From Flagellimonas sp. S3867 (GTDB taxonomy: Bacteria; Bacteroidota; Bacteroidia; Flavobacteriales; Flavobacteriaceae): 64,000 nt of DNA. The notes under the pieces are model-generated. The model saw only the letters and a list, made by a program, of their open reading frames with translations. It was not told where the DNA came from and ran no database searches. Within the stretch, counting starts at the first letter, position 1, and every line of letters begins with the position of its first letter. The position numbers were made by a program, and so were the translations under genes. The stretch is from assembly GCF_014698935.1 (NCBI RefSeq), contig NZ_JACVMN010000001.1:1-64000 (forward strand), written 5' to 3'. Positions 18,925-28,388 of the stretch are shown here, one piece after another.

Positions 18925-18937
18925 TGAAAAAATGAGG

Positions 18938-18988
18938 GTGGACAACAGGTGGACACCTTAAAAATAAGTATGGGACAATAAGTGGACA
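18938..18988 (-). repeat. Four GGACA direct repeats on an 11-bp helical period (candidate operator)
   Basis: GGACA occurs at 18940, 18951, 18973 and 18984: spacings of 11, 22 and 11 bp, so all four face the same side of the helix, with one period (18962) skipped. Three copies extend to GTGGACA. As blocks, the two 16-base halves 18940-18955 and 18973-18988 match at 14 of 16 positions. The array lies directly upstream of the predicted -33 element of the aerolysin-like gene and just after the end of the TPR/HTH regulator gene, where an activator would bind. Confidence 0.55.
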
Positions 18989-19007
18989 GCTTTGTTAAAG
19001 CCGATAT

Positions 19008-19628
19008 CTAAAGGCTTAACACCAAATCTTGAAGAGAGTCTTCTGTAGTGATGTCCAACTTTTTGCGAAGTCGATAACGGGCTTTTTTGATGCCTTCTGG
19101 TGAAATGTTGAGGATGTTGGCGATCTCTTTTGAGGATAAATTCATCTTTAAAAGCGCCAAAAGACGGAGTTCATTTGAAGTGACTTGAGGGTATTTTAAT
19201 TTTATATTGCTATTGAAGTCCTTATGGACTTCTTCAAAATAGCGTGAGAAATTTTGCCAATTATTATCGTCCTGTAAATCAAAATTGATTGTTCTGATGA
19301 GTTGTTGGTACCCTTTTTTGGATTCTTCATTTTCTTTGAGCTCTTGGGCCTTTTGTTTTAAACTTTCCAAAACCTCATTCTTTTTGGCCAAATGCAGCGC
19401 GTGGGTGGTCAACTCCTTCTTTTTGAAGGCCAGTTCTGCATCAACTTTCTCTTTTTCGAGTTTGTTGCGTTTCAATTTTTGACGAATACCATAAAATCCA
19501 ATGAGAGAAAGTACGAGCAAGCCCCCTAAAAGTATTTTTTGTAGTGTGCTTATTTCCGCTTTTTGTTCCAAAACAGTAATTTCTTTGTCTTGGAGCGCGA
19601 TTTGTTGTTCCTTTTTTTCAGTATCATA
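19008..19628 (-). repeat. Duplicated output half, copy A (with 20963-21583)
   Basis: This coding segment and 20963-21583 encode 206 residues with only two differences (A/V and L/S), while the DNA differs at many third codon positions: about 20 in the first ~128 bases compared by eye, all silent. The duplication is therefore not recent at DNA level, and the protein is under strong constraint. Confidence 0.85.
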
Positions 19629-20882
19629 AATGGTGCGCAATTCTTCTATTTGTTGCGATTTTTTTGCGTTGAAAATACTATCATTGATAAATTGATGTTT
19701 CTTTTGATCCAGATATGCATTCCTATATTGTTGAAGGTCGTGATATACTTCGGCCCTGTTTAAAGCTACTTCAGATAAAATTTCAGCCGCGTTTATTGAA
19801 TCGGCCAAAGCAATGGACTTATTAAAATATGTGAGAGCCTGGTCAGCGTCACCTTTTTTCATATAGGTGTGTCCCAATTGCTTTAAATTAAGAGCAAGGT
19901 CATCCTTTGTTCCAAACTCCTTGTTTATGGGCAATCCTTCCTTGAGAATGGAAAGTGACTTTTCATAATTGCCCTTCTTTTTGTAAGCTTTTCCTAGATT
20001 GACCAAAACATAGCCTCTCATTATAGGAACTTCTTTTTCTTTCGCGATGTCCAGGGTTTTTAAAAAATTTTCGATGGCCAAATCATAATTACCAAGTTCT
20101 AAATGCACATTACCAATATCTGAGTAGGTATGGCCCATATGTACAACGTCATCTATTCCATCATAAATAAGTAAAGCTCGGTCAAAGTATTCCAAAGCTT
20201 TTTCATAATTCTCTAAACCCATTTCAGCATATCCAACCCGAACCGCAGCGGTGGCGGTATGTATTTTAAGTTGTAATGTGTTGGATTTTGAACTTAAACT
20301 GTCAAATAGTTTTAAGGATTCAATGGAGTATTTGACTCCAAGGTTATAGTCTCCCTTATTAATATAAGCCAAGGATTTGTTCCCAAGTCTGTTCGCTAGG
20401 TTGTCCCAATGTTTATATTTTCTAGAATAATCAATTCCAATATTATAATATTCGATTGCTTTTTGATAATTCCCTGCGGTGTATTCTACGACCCCCAAGG
20501 CATTTGTCATTTTTACTATGTATTCTTCGTGATCAATACGTTTAAAAATGGAAAGCGCCTCATTAATAAAGTATCTAGCAGAATCATTTTTACCGATGGT
20601 TTGATAATAACCGGCCCCCAAATAGTAATTGGCGAATCCTTCGCCATCCGCAAAATCCAATTTTTTAGAAAGCTTAAGGCTTTGTTCTATATATTTTTTG
20701 GCCTTGCCTGGATCCGTATAAAACTCTTCTAAAAACAGTTCTTCCAAGGTGGCGACTTTTAAGGTGTCATCCTTTTGCGTTTTAAGAACGTTTCGGAGGC
20801 TATCCAATCTTTGGTTTTCCTGCGCATTCACCCACAAACTAAAGTTGATCAAAAGAAAGAAGAGGAGTTTGGAGGTTTTCAT
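19008..20882 (-). CDS. Membrane-spanning TPR sensor with LuxR-type helix-turn-helix (copy 1)
   Basis: This 624-residue protein has a signal-like N-terminus (1-20, ending VNAQ) and about eight tetratricopeptide repeats (about 35-385). A coiled coil and one membrane helix follow (about 450-466, ILLGGLLVLSLIGFYGI), then a second long coiled coil and a C-terminal LuxR-type HTH (about 567-612: SNELRLLALLKMNLSSKEIA...). The likely topology puts the TPR domain in the periplasm and the HTH in the cytoplasm: a one-component membrane regulator. The last 206 residues differ from the upstream paralog at only two positions. It is followed 229 bases later by the aerolysin-like gene; the GGACA array begins about 20 bases after its stop codon. 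Confidence 0.85.
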   Translation of the reverse strand: MKTSKLLFFLLINFSLWVNAQENQRLDSLRNVLKTQKDDTLKVATLEELFLEEFYTDPGKAKKYIEQSLKLSKKLDFADGEGFANYYLGAGYYQTIGKNDSARYFINEALSIFKRIDHEEYIVKMTNALGVVEYTAGNYQKAIEYYNIGIDYSRKYKHWDNLANRLGNKSLAYINKGDYNLGVKYSIESLKLFDSLSSKSNTLQLKIHTATAAVRVGYAEMGLENYEKALEYFDRALLIYDGIDDVVHMGHTYSDIGNVHLELGNYDLAIENFLKTLDIAKEKEVPIMRGYVLVNLGKAYKKKGNYEKSLSILKEGLPINKEFGTKDDLALNLKQLGHTYMKKGDADQALTYFNKSIALADSINAAEILSEVALNRAEVYHDLQQYRNAYLDQKKHQFINDSIFNAKKSQQIEELRTIYDTEKKEQQIALQDKEITVLEQKAEISTLQKILLGGLLVLSLIGFYGIRQKLKRNKLEKEKVDAELAFKKKELTTHALHLAKKNEVLESLKQKAQELKENEESKKGYQQLIRTINFDLQDDNNWQNFSRYFEEVHKDFNSNIKLKYPQVTSNELRLLALLKMNLSSKEIANILNISPEGIKKARYRLRKKLDITTEDSLQDLVLSL

Positions 20883-20962
20883 AGCGGTTGGATTACCTTT
20901 TAAAAGTAGGTAATAACTTCCAACTTTTTGAAAAAGAATCAGTTACTTGAAAAATTTTATGT

Positions 20963-21583
20963 TTAAAGTGATAACACCAAATCCTGTAGGGAATCCTCAG
21001 TAGTGATGTCCAATTTTTTACGGAGCCTATAGCGCGCTTTTTTGATTCCCTCGGGTGAAATATTGAGGATATTGGCAATCTCTTTTGAGGATAAATTCAT
21101 TTTTAAAAGAGCCAAAAGGCGCAGCTCGTTTGAAGTAACTTGTGGGTACTTTGATTTTATATTGCTGTTGAAGTCTTTATGGACCTCTTCAAAATAGCGT
21201 GAGAAGTTTTGCCAATTGTTATCATCCTGCAAATCAAAATTGATGGTCCGAATAAGTTGCTGATACCCTTTCTTGGATTCTTCATTTTCTTTGAGTTCTT
21301 GAGCCTTTTGTTTTAAACTTTCCAATACTTCGTTCTTTTTGGCCAAGTGCAAGGCATGTGTAGTGAGTTCCTTCTTTTTAAAGGCCAGTTCTACATCAAC
21401 TTTCTCTTTTTCTAGTTTGTTTCGCTTCAATTTTTGACGGATTCCGTAAAAGCCAATAAGTGACAACACCAAAAGCCCTCCTAAAAGTATTTTTTGCAAT
21501 GTGCTTATTTCCGCTTTTTGTTCTAAAACGGTAATCTCTTTGTCTTGGAGAGCGATTTGTTGTTCTTTTTTTTCGGTATCATA
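20963..21583 (-). repeat. Duplicated output half, copy B (with 19008-19628)
   Basis: Partner of the segment at 19008-19628; see that entry. It covers membrane helix, coiled coil and HTH, but not the TPR sensor. Confidence 0.85.
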
Positions 21584-22816
21584 TTTGGTTCGCAATTCTT
21601 CTACCTGTTTGATTTTTTTCTGTTCAAATACTGTATCGCTGAGTCTTTTAAATTCTTTGAATTCTGCAAGGGCATTTTCATAGTTCTTCAACCCTTCTAA
21701 AGATTTAGCTTTTTCCTTATGAATTGAAAATATGAACCCTGGACTGTTGGCTGCTTCCCTGGCTAGTTCCATACATTCATTAAAAGTTTCCAGCCCCTCT
21801 CTATATTGACCATTTGAGTTGTAAGCACTTCCTAAATAATATAATGAACGAACCAAAGCTACGGGCCTAGTGGTCTCTCGATGGATTTTGACTGCTTGTT
21901 CCAACCAGGAAATGGCTTCACTATAATTTTCTTCGGCTGCAAAAGCCCGTCCCATGTTTCGTGATGCACCACCTTCAAGCATAGAATTCTTAACTTCTTT
22001 TGATAACGCAATACTCTCTTTTAAGTATTTTTTGGCTTTTTCATAATCCTTGAGAGCAACATAATTCTGGCCAACAGCATTGCAAGTAACGGCTTGGTAT
22101 AATTTGTCGTTTTGTTCCCTATAGATTTCTAGAGCCTGTAATGTGTACTCGTTGGATTTTTTATACTTTCCAAAGGTTCCTTCCAAGCTGGCCAGTCCAT
22201 TTAAAGCATCTGCTTTGCGAAGAGGTTTATCAATTTTTTCATAAATAGATAACGCCTTAAATATATATTCATAGGCTTTCTCCTTTTCACCCTTATACTC
22301 ATAAAGCCCCCCAACAAAGTTATATTCCATTGCCAATCCGGCAGAATCACCCAAGACCTTCCTTTTCTCAATGTTGTCCAAGGAAATTTCAAGGGCATAA
22401 TCATATCTAGCTTCTTCAAACTCTAAAATGGATAAGGCGTAATTCAGTTTTATTTCATCCTGAATATTACCTTCAGTTTTAAAAATATCCAGGGCTGCAA
22501 TGTAGTTGGTTCGAGCAGAATCCACATGACCACGATACTTATAATAATCACCCAAATCATAATGAGCCTCAGCCACTCCGATTTTAAAGTCCAATTGTTG
22601 TGATAAACTTAGCCGCTCATGAGCGTAAGCCTTTGCTTTGTCAACTTCTTTGGTAATGGTTTCATCAAAAAGCTCTCCCAAAATGGACACCTTGAGGGTA
22701 TCATTCGGCAATTGACTATACACTGAAAGTAAACTATCCAGTTTTTGACTTTCTTGAGCAATAATGTTTAAGCAGAAGCTAAACGAAATGAAGAAGAAGA
22801 GTTTTGAGGTTTTCAT
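20963..22816 (-). CDS. Membrane-spanning TPR sensor with LuxR-type helix-turn-helix (copy 2)
   Basis: This 617-residue paralog of the neighbouring gene has the same plan: signal-like N-terminus (1-20, ending IIAQ), TPR repeats (about 35-380), coiled coil, one membrane helix (about 443-460), coiled coil and a LuxR-type HTH (about 560-605). Its sensor half has diverged strongly from copy 1, but the output half from YDTEKKEQQ onward is nearly identical. The gap to copy 1 is 80 bases. The leaders before both start codons are also recognisably related (GGTTGG.TTAC and TTGAAAAAGAAT shared), so the whole gene including its upstream region was duplicated. Confidence 0.85.
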   Translation of the reverse strand: MKTSKLFFFISFSFCLNIIAQESQKLDSLLSVYSQLPNDTLKVSILGELFDETITKEVDKAKAYAHERLSLSQQLDFKIGVAEAHYDLGDYYKYRGHVDSARTNYIAALDIFKTEGNIQDEIKLNYALSILEFEEARYDYALEISLDNIEKRKVLGDSAGLAMEYNFVGGLYEYKGEKEKAYEYIFKALSIYEKIDKPLRKADALNGLASLEGTFGKYKKSNEYTLQALEIYREQNDKLYQAVTCNAVGQNYVALKDYEKAKKYLKESIALSKEVKNSMLEGGASRNMGRAFAAEENYSEAISWLEQAVKIHRETTRPVALVRSLYYLGSAYNSNGQYREGLETFNECMELAREAANSPGFIFSIHKEKAKSLEGLKNYENALAEFKEFKRLSDTVFEQKKIKQVEELRTKYDTEKKEQQIALQDKEITVLEQKAEISTLQKILLGGLLVLSLIGFYGIRQKLKRNKLEKEKVDVELAFKKKELTTHALHLAKKNEVLESLKQKAQELKENEESKKGYQQLIRTINFDLQDDNNWQNFSRYFEEVHKDFNSNIKSKYPQVTSNELRLLALLKMNLSSKEIANILNISPEGIKKARYRLRKKLDITTEDSLQDLVLSL

Positions 22817-22875
22817 GGAGGTTGGTTTACTTCTTAAAAATAGAGAATAAAAACAACCTATTGAAAAAGAATGGA

Positions 22876-23538
22876 TTAACTAAATAAATCTGTAAAATGA
22901 GCCTTTACCTCAAAGAGTGTCGCATCTTGCATAGTATCAAAACGTAGGTCGGCATTACCAACTCGGTCTTCGGGCCCGATTCCCACACTATAAAACCCAC
23001 CAGCTTTGGCAGCATCGATACCTTTTTCAGCATCTTCGAAAACAACACATTCCTCCGGCTGAAGGTTTAATTTTTCTGCCCCAAAAAGAAAAATATCGGG
23101 TTCAGGTTTACTTTTGGTTACACTATGTCCATCACCAACAATATCAAAATATGGCTTGGCGTTTAATTGTTCAAGTACCTTCTCAGCATTCTTGCTAGAA
23201 CTACCAAGAGCAACGGCAAAACCTTCAGTTCTTAAATGAGTCAATAATTCTTTGGCACCAGGCAAATAATCGTCCGGTGTCATTTCATCCAAACTTTTTA
23301 CATAGATGTCATTCTTGATATTGGCCAAATCGGATTTCTCCGAATCATCCAAAGAAATGCCATTGTGAGCAAGTATAACCTGTATGGAGTCTAATCGTGA
23401 GATACCACGAAGTTGATCATTTATTTCCCGGTCAAAATTCCAACCCTTTTCATCAGTCAGCGATTTCCAAGCTTCAAAATGCAATTCAGCGGTATCGGTA
23501 ATTACCCCGTCCAAGTCGAAAATAAACCCTTTAATCAT
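22876..23538 (-). CDS. pgmB: Beta-phosphoglucomutase (HAD family)
   Basis: This 220-residue HAD-superfamily enzyme has the nucleophile/acid pair D8/D10 in FIFDLDGVITD, GSSSKNAEKVL as motif II, K in TKSKPEPDIF (motif III) and FEDAEKGIDAA (motif IV). The cap sequence RGISRLDSIQ and overall length match beta-phosphoglucomutase, which interconverts beta-glucose 1-phosphate and glucose 6-phosphate in maltose/trehalose breakdown. It is divergent from guaA and near, but not in, the TPR/HTH block. The alpha-glucan operon at 58-64 kb is a plausible source of its substrate. Confidence 0.87.
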   Translation of the reverse strand: MIKGFIFDLDGVITDTAELHFEAWKSLTDEKGWNFDREINDQLRGISRLDSIQVILAHNGISLDDSEKSDLANIKNDIYVKSLDEMTPDDYLPGAKELLTHLRTEGFAVALGSSSKNAEKVLEQLNAKPYFDIVGDGHSVTKSKPEPDIFLFGAEKLNLQPEECVVFEDAEKGIDAAKAGGFYSVGIGPEDRVGNADLRFDTMQDATLFEVKAHFTDLFS

Positions 23539-23795
23539 TTTGGTGTGTTTAGTAGCGCAAAGAAATGAGGAAAAATGTTAAGAAAAAAACCACAGCACAT
23601 TATATTATTAAACTTCCATTAATGGCGATTGAATTTTACCATAACCCCAAATTTTCAAGTTTTTTTTGAATATCTGACACAAAATTTGACGGTGTATTGA
23701 AGAAAAGATGGGTCTTGAAAGATAGCCAGAATACCTTTTGAAAACCTTGTGATAAATATCCTTTAAAAGATACTTTTTCAACTGCTGCAAATTAC

Positions 23796-23803
23796 TATTT
23801 TTG
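23796..23803 (+). promoter_or_regulatory. -7 promoter element TATTTTTG before guaA
   Basis: TATTTTTG matches TAnnTTTG and ends 3 bases before the ATG at 23807. No -33 TTG at the usual distance was found. If real, the guaA message would be nearly leaderless. Confidence 0.35.
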
Positions 23804-23806
23804 CCC

Positions 23807-25339
23807 ATGCATAACAACGTACTTATCCTAGACTTTGGTTCCCAATACACTCAGTTGATTGCACGACGCGTCAGGGAGCTCAACATTTACTCAGAAATTA
23901 AACCGTATAACAATCCTCCAAAGGATTTATCACAATACAAGGCCGTTATTCTATCGGGTTCTCCATTTTCAGTGAGGGGAGAAGATGTTCCACATCCGGA
24001 TTTATCCGAGATCAAAGGAAAAATACCTTTATTGGGTATTTGCTACGGTGCACAATATCTTTCTCATTTCCATGGTGGAAATGTAGCTCCTTCCGCTACT
24101 CGGGAATATGGTCGGGCCAACTTGTCCTATGTAAAGGAAGAAGAAAATTTTATGGATGGGCTGTCCGAAGGAAGCCAAGTATGGATGAGTCATAGCGATA
24201 CAATTAAGCAATTACCTGAAGGTGCTGTTCATTTGGCAAGTACCCACGATGTTGAAAATGCCGCTTTTCGCATTGAAGGAGAAAAGACCTATGGAATTCA
24301 GTTTCACCCCGAGGTATATCATACCAAGGATGGGAAGCAATTGTTGGAAAACTTTTTGGTTAAAATTGCAGGATTGAACCAAGATTGGACCCCGGACGCT
24401 TTTATAGAGACCACAATTGCGGAGCTCAAGGCGAAAATAGGAGATGAAAAGGTAATTTTGGGACTGTCGGGAGGTGTCGATTCCAGTGTGGCCGCTGTCT
24501 TGTTGCACAAAGCCATTGGTCCACACCTACACTGTATTTTTGTGAACAATGGATTACTTCGCAAAAATGAGTTTGATGGCGTACTTGACCAATATCAACA
24601 TATGGGATTGAACGTGAAAGGAGTAGATGCTTCGGCACGCTTTTTGGAAGCCTTGAAGGGAGAATCTGATCCTGAAGGGAAAAGAAAAATTATCGGAAGG
24701 GTTTTTATCGAGGTTTTTGATGATGAAGCGCATAAGGTAGAAAATGCAAAATGGCTGGCACAAGGCACCATTTATCCTGATAGAATAGAATCCGTTTCGG
24801 CAAGTGGAGGTCCTTCAGCAGTAATAAAGAGCCACCACAATGTTGGTGGGTTGCCCGATTATATGAAGTTAAAAATCGTGGAGCCTTTACAGCTGTTGTT
24901 TAAAGATGAAGTGAGACGGGTTGGTAAAAACTTAGGTATGGATGCAAGTATATTGGGTAGGCACCCATTTCCAGGCCCTGGCCTTGGAATTCGTATTTTA
25001 GGTGACATTACCGCAGAAAAGGTGTCTATTTTACAAGAAGTTGATGCTATTTTTATTGATGGATTGAAAAAATGGGGACTTTATGATAAGGTTTGGCAGG
25101 CCGGAGCCATGCTTTTACCCGTAAATAGTGTAGGAGTTATGGGTGATGAGCGTACCTATGAAAAATGTGTTGCTCTTCGCGCAGTGGAAAGTACGGATGG
25201 AATGACGGCAGATTGGGTGAATTTACCCTACGAATTTTTACAAAAAACCTCCAATGATATAATAAATAAGGTCAAAGGCGTTAATAGAGTAGTGTATGAC
25301 ATTAGTTCTAAGCCACCTGCAACTATAGAATGGGAATGA
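23807..25339 (+). CDS. guaA: GMP synthase (glutamine-hydrolysing)
   Basis: This 510-residue enzyme converts XMP to GMP with glutamine and ATP. The N-terminal glutamine amidotransferase domain has nucleophile C79 in GICYGAQ and the FHPEV histidine/glutamate. The ATP-pyrophosphatase domain has [10 protein letters not shown], and the C-terminal dimerisation domain ends PPATIEWE, the family's conserved tail. ATG 23807 is chosen over an in-frame TTG two codons upstream. The stop codon TGA overlaps the next gene's ATG (ATGA), so translation is coupled. Confidence 0.96.
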   Translation: MHNNVLILDFGSQYTQLIARRVRELNIYSEIKPYNNPPKDLSQYKAVILSGSPFSVRGEDVPHPDLSEIKGKIPLLGICYGAQYLSHFHGGNVAPSATREYGRANLSYVKEEENFMDGLSEGSQVWMSHSDTIKQLPEGAVHLASTHDVENAAFRIEGEKTYGIQFHPEVYHTKDGKQLLENFLVKIAGLNQDWTPDAFIETTIAELKAKIGDEKVILGLSGGVDSSVAAVLLHKAIGPHLHCIFVNNGLLRKNEFDGVLDQYQHMGLNVKGVDASARFLEALKGESDPEGKRKIIGRVFIEVFDDEAHKVENAKWLAQGTIYPDRIESVSASGGPSAVIKSHHNVGGLPDYMKLKIVEPLQLLFKDEVRRVGKNLGMDASILGRHPFPGPGLGIRILGDITAEKVSILQEVDAIFIDGLKKWGLYDKVWQAGAMLLPVNSVGVMGDERTYEKCVALRAVESTDGMTADWVNLPYEFLQKTSNDIINKVKGVNRVVYDISSKPPATIEWE

Positions 25340-27471
25340 AAAAAAGTGTTTTAGTACTCGGTTTGGTTGTTTTTTTAATGGCAACCGTTCAAGTTTTTGC
25401 CCAAAACAGAACCACTCATGTGGTTAAAGAGGGCGAAACATTACAAAGTATCTCACGACAATATCGAGTTACCCCATACACCATTTTACAATCCAACAAA
25501 GAAATTAAGACCGCGGCAGATGTCAAGGTGAATACCATATTAATTATTCCGTTGGATGGTACTGTTATTAAGGAAGAAGAAAAACCCAAACAAGAAGAGG
25601 TACAAGAAGAAGACAAACCTATTGGTTTTAGTAGACATCGCGTAAGAAAAAGAGAAACCTTTTTTGGTCTTACCCAGAAATACGAAATAACCGAAGAACA
25701 GCTGAAACGTCACAACAGGCAGTTGTATGCGGAGCCTCTTAAAAAAGGGATGGTACTGCAAATTCCCAAATACCCCGAACGTACCGAGGAAGATGAACGC
25801 GAATTGGATTTTGAAACCTATACCGTCCTTCCCAAAGAAACTCGATGGAGCATTGCCCATAAGTATGGGATTACCATCGATAGCATGCTTACATTAAATC
25901 CAGATTTGGAGAAAAACTCAAACTATCTTGCCGTTGGCCAGGAATTAAAATTGCCCCGACCCAAAGGTGATAGTTTAGAAGATCAACAAGTAGACCTTTT
26001 TACTTCTTTTACAGTTCCTCCTAAACAAACCCTCTATAGCTTGGGAAAAGAGTATGGTATCCCGTCCGATTCCATCGTAAAGCTGAATCCTGAGATTATG
26101 AAGCTTGGAGGACTAAAAGAAGGGATGGTTTTAAGATTGCCCAAGAAGAAGGATACTTCAGGAGAGGTCAATACCGAAAATTTCATTTTTTACGAAGTCA
26201 AACCCAAGCAAAATATTTTCAGACTTACACAAAACCTTAAAATCACCAGAGACGATTTGTATCGATTGAATCCAGATTTGGAAAATGGACTTAAGGCGGG
26301 TATGGTGCTGAAACTACCTAGGGAAAATGCTGATGTGCTGGAAGTAAAAAATGCTTTGATTCTGGATAAAATCAATTTAATTGATAGTGTCAATGTTCAA
26401 AATACCCCAAATTTGGTGTTTATGCTTCCGTTTCGATTGGACCGGATAAATATCAATGACAGGAAAAAAACAGTCAATCAAATCAAATCCCGAAGGGATA
26501 TTAGCTTGAGTTTTGGTTTCTACTCCGGGGCGATGATAGCTTTGGATTCTATCAAAAAACTGGGTGTGTCCGTGAATGTGAAAACTTTTGATACGGAATT
26601 GAATCAGGCCAAGGTAAAGGAGATACTTTTTAGAGAGAATCTGAACGGCGTTAATGCCATCATAGGGCCAATTTCTGGCACTGCTTTGGACGAAGTTGCT
26701 GTTCAGGCTGCGACAAACAACATACCTGTAATAGCACCTGTTGCCTCGCAGAGACCTCTAAGCCATGGCAATGTATTTTATACCGTACCAACAGAAGCGG
26801 TATTGCGTGATAAAATGCTGTCTTACTTGCAAAAAATCCATACAGACCAAAATGTGGTGATTATTGCGGATTCAACCCATCAAGTGGCCCACGATTCAAT
26901 TCTATCCAAATTTCCAGCAGCCCAAATAGCAAAGATTATCGATAACAAATCACTTCATTTGGATGAATTTTTAATTCAACTTTCCGAAGAAAAGGAAAAC
27001 TGGGTTTTTGTGGAAACAGACCAAGCCAATATGGTATCGAGTGTTAGTTCTATATTGAATTCAGCCATAACGGAAGAAATGGCCGTAAGAATGTTCACTA
27101 CCAATCATAGTAATGCTTTTGAGAACGGTGCTGTTCAGGTTACACATTTATCAAAGTTGAGATTTGCATATCCATCCTTTTATAGGGAATCTGGCAATGA
27201 TGCCTTTACGCATGCCTATAGAAAACGCTATAAAGGATTAAAGCCGGATCGCTATGCAGTGCGAGGATTTGATGTGACCTTTGATATCTTGCTTAAGCTG
27301 GCACATAAGAACAACCTTTTTGAAACTTCCAAGATAATAGGGCTTACCGAGTATACCGGAAACAGTTTTGATTACTTCAACAATTGGTCTGTGGGATACT
27401 ATAATAGAGCTGCCTATTTGATGGAATACGACAATCTGCGAATCAAAGAAATAAAATTAAATGACCTCTAA
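25336..27471 (+). CDS. LysM-repeat protein with periplasmic-binding-like domain
   Basis: This 711-residue protein has a signal peptide (about 1-23, ending VFAQ). Five LysM peptidoglycan-binding modules follow (about 28-70, 97-140, 160-205, 222-268, 283-328), recognisable by patterns such as [14 protein letters not shown] and [14 protein letters not shown] type I periplasmic-binding-protein-like domain fills about 355-700 ([30 protein letters not shown]). The whole resembles an envelope sensor or cell-wall assembly factor; analogy with LpoA is inference. The gene overlaps guaA (ATGA) and the OsmC gene (11 bases). Confidence 0.88.
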   Translation: MKKSVLVLGLVVFLMATVQVFAQNRTTHVVKEGETLQSISRQYRVTPYTILQSNKEIKTAADVKVNTILIIPLDGTVIKEEEKPKQEEVQEEDKPIGFSRHRVRKRETFFGLTQKYEITEEQLKRHNRQLYAEPLKKGMVLQIPKYPERTEEDERELDFETYTVLPKETRWSIAHKYGITIDSMLTLNPDLEKNSNYLAVGQELKLPRPKGDSLEDQQVDLFTSFTVPPKQTLYSLGKEYGIPSDSIVKLNPEIMKLGGLKEGMVLRLPKKKDTSGEVNTENFIFYEVKPKQNIFRLTQNLKITRDDLYRLNPDLENGLKAGMVLKLPRENADVLEVKNALILDKINLIDSVNVQNTPNLVFMLPFRLDRININDRKKTVNQIKSRRDISLSFGFYSGAMIALDSIKKLGVSVNVKTFDTELNQAKVKEILFRENLNGVNAIIGPISGTALDEVAVQAATNNIPVIAPVASQRPLSHGNVFYTVPTEAVLRDKMLSYLQKIHTDQNVVIIADSTHQVAHDSILSKFPAAQIAKIIDNKSLHLDEFLIQLSEEKENWVFVETDQANMVSSVSSILNSAITEEMAVRMFTTNHSNAFENGAVQVTHLSKLRFAYPSFYRESGNDAFTHAYRKRYKGLKPDRYAVRGFDVTFDILLKLAHKNNLFETSKIIGLTEYTGNSFDYFNNWSVGYYNRAAYLMEYDNLRIKEIKLNDL

Positions 27472-27865
27472 AGTTACCTATACCGGCGAATTACGAACCA
27501 CATGTTTACACCTAAGATCAGGTAATGAATTTATTACCGATGCTCCAGTGGACAACAATGGTCTGGGACAGGCATTTTCTCCTACGGATACTGTTGCAAC
27601 AGGTTTGGCGAGTTGTATGATGACTATGATGGGAATAAAAGCTAGGGATTTGGAAGTGGATCTCGCTGGCGCCTCTTCGGAAATCACCAAACATATGGCA
27701 GCAAATCCTAGACGAATTGCCAAAATTGAGGTAAAAATGGAGCTGCCATCCAATATTTCCGAAAAGCATAGGAAGATTTTGGAGAATACCGCAAATACGT
27801 GCCCAGTGCATTACAGTTTGCATCCGGATATTGAAAAAGATATAGAATTTCATTGGATAAAATAG
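27461..27865 (+). CDS. OsmC/Ohr family peroxiredoxin-like protein
   Basis: This 134-residue OsmC-fold protein has the two conserved redox cysteines, in ASCMMTMMGIKARDL (about 51) and NTCPVHYSLH (about 113). OsmC proteins reduce organic hydroperoxides using a thiol cofactor; here bacillithiol or lipoyl proteins would be candidates (inference). It overlaps the LysM gene by 11 bases and the DUF922 gene by 13 bases, making one tight cistron string. Confidence 0.9.
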   Translation: MTSKVTYTGELRTTCLHLRSGNEFITDAPVDNNGLGQAFSPTDTVATGLASCMMTMMGIKARDLEVDLAGASSEITKHMAANPRRIAKIEVKMELPSNISEKHRKILENTANTCPVHYSLHPDIEKDIEFHWIK

Positions 27866-28377
27866 TATTCATAACGTGCCTTATATGGTTTGGTTTCTCC
27901 GGAAATGCCCAGGAAATTGAAGAAGGAGTATTATGGGACTCCAATCTTCAGCTTAACTGGTCTGATTTCAAAGGAAAGGTACCACCGGCCTCTATACCTG
28001 CCGCAACTACTGCAAGTGGTATTAGCTATAAATATTCTGCCAATTTGATTCACCACGAAGTGGAACTGGATTTTGAGGTGAATGCATATTTCTACCCCAA
28101 TGAATCATGGTACAAGCCAGAAATTTGTGATGATCTTATATTGAGCCATGAGCGTTTGCACTTTGATATTACCGAATTGTTTGCTCGTAAAATGCGGGAT
28201 AAACTAAACCGCACCTCTTTTTCAGATAATGTAAAAGCTGAAATCCGAAAAATTTACAAGGAAACTCTAAATGAGCTCAAGGAATTTCAAAGTCAATACG
28301 ATTGGGAGACTAATTTTTCGAGAAATGAGGCTAAGCAATTGGAATGGAATAAGAAAATTACTAAGGCCCTCAATTAG
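27853..28377 (+). CDS. DUF922-type secreted putative metalloprotease
   Basis: This 174-residue exported protein starts at TTG 27853 with signal peptide residues 1-19 (ending GNAQ). There is no upstream in-frame ATG compatible with the signal. A candidate HExxH zinc motif, HERLH (99-103), is followed by FDITELFARKM, matching DUF922 proteins, which are predicted Zn-dependent peptidases. The 13-base overlap with osmC implies coupled expression with the guaA-LysM string. Activity is untested; the motif alone is suggestive. Confidence 0.72.
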   Translation: MDKIVFITCLIWFGFSGNAQEIEEGVLWDSNLQLNWSDFKGKVPPASIPAATTASGISYKYSANLIHHEVELDFEVNAYFYPNESWYKPEICDDLILSHERLHFDITELFARKMRDKLNRTSFSDNVKAEIRKIYKETLNELKEFQSQYDWETNFSRNEAKQLEWNKKITKALN

Positions 28378-28388
28378 TCCTTGAAGAA

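Noticed and set aside
20883..20962. Copies of the GGACA operator before the two TPR/HTH genes (autoregulation).
   Set aside because: Neither the 80-base gap between the two regulators nor the gap before the upstream copy contains GGACA or its complement in phased form.
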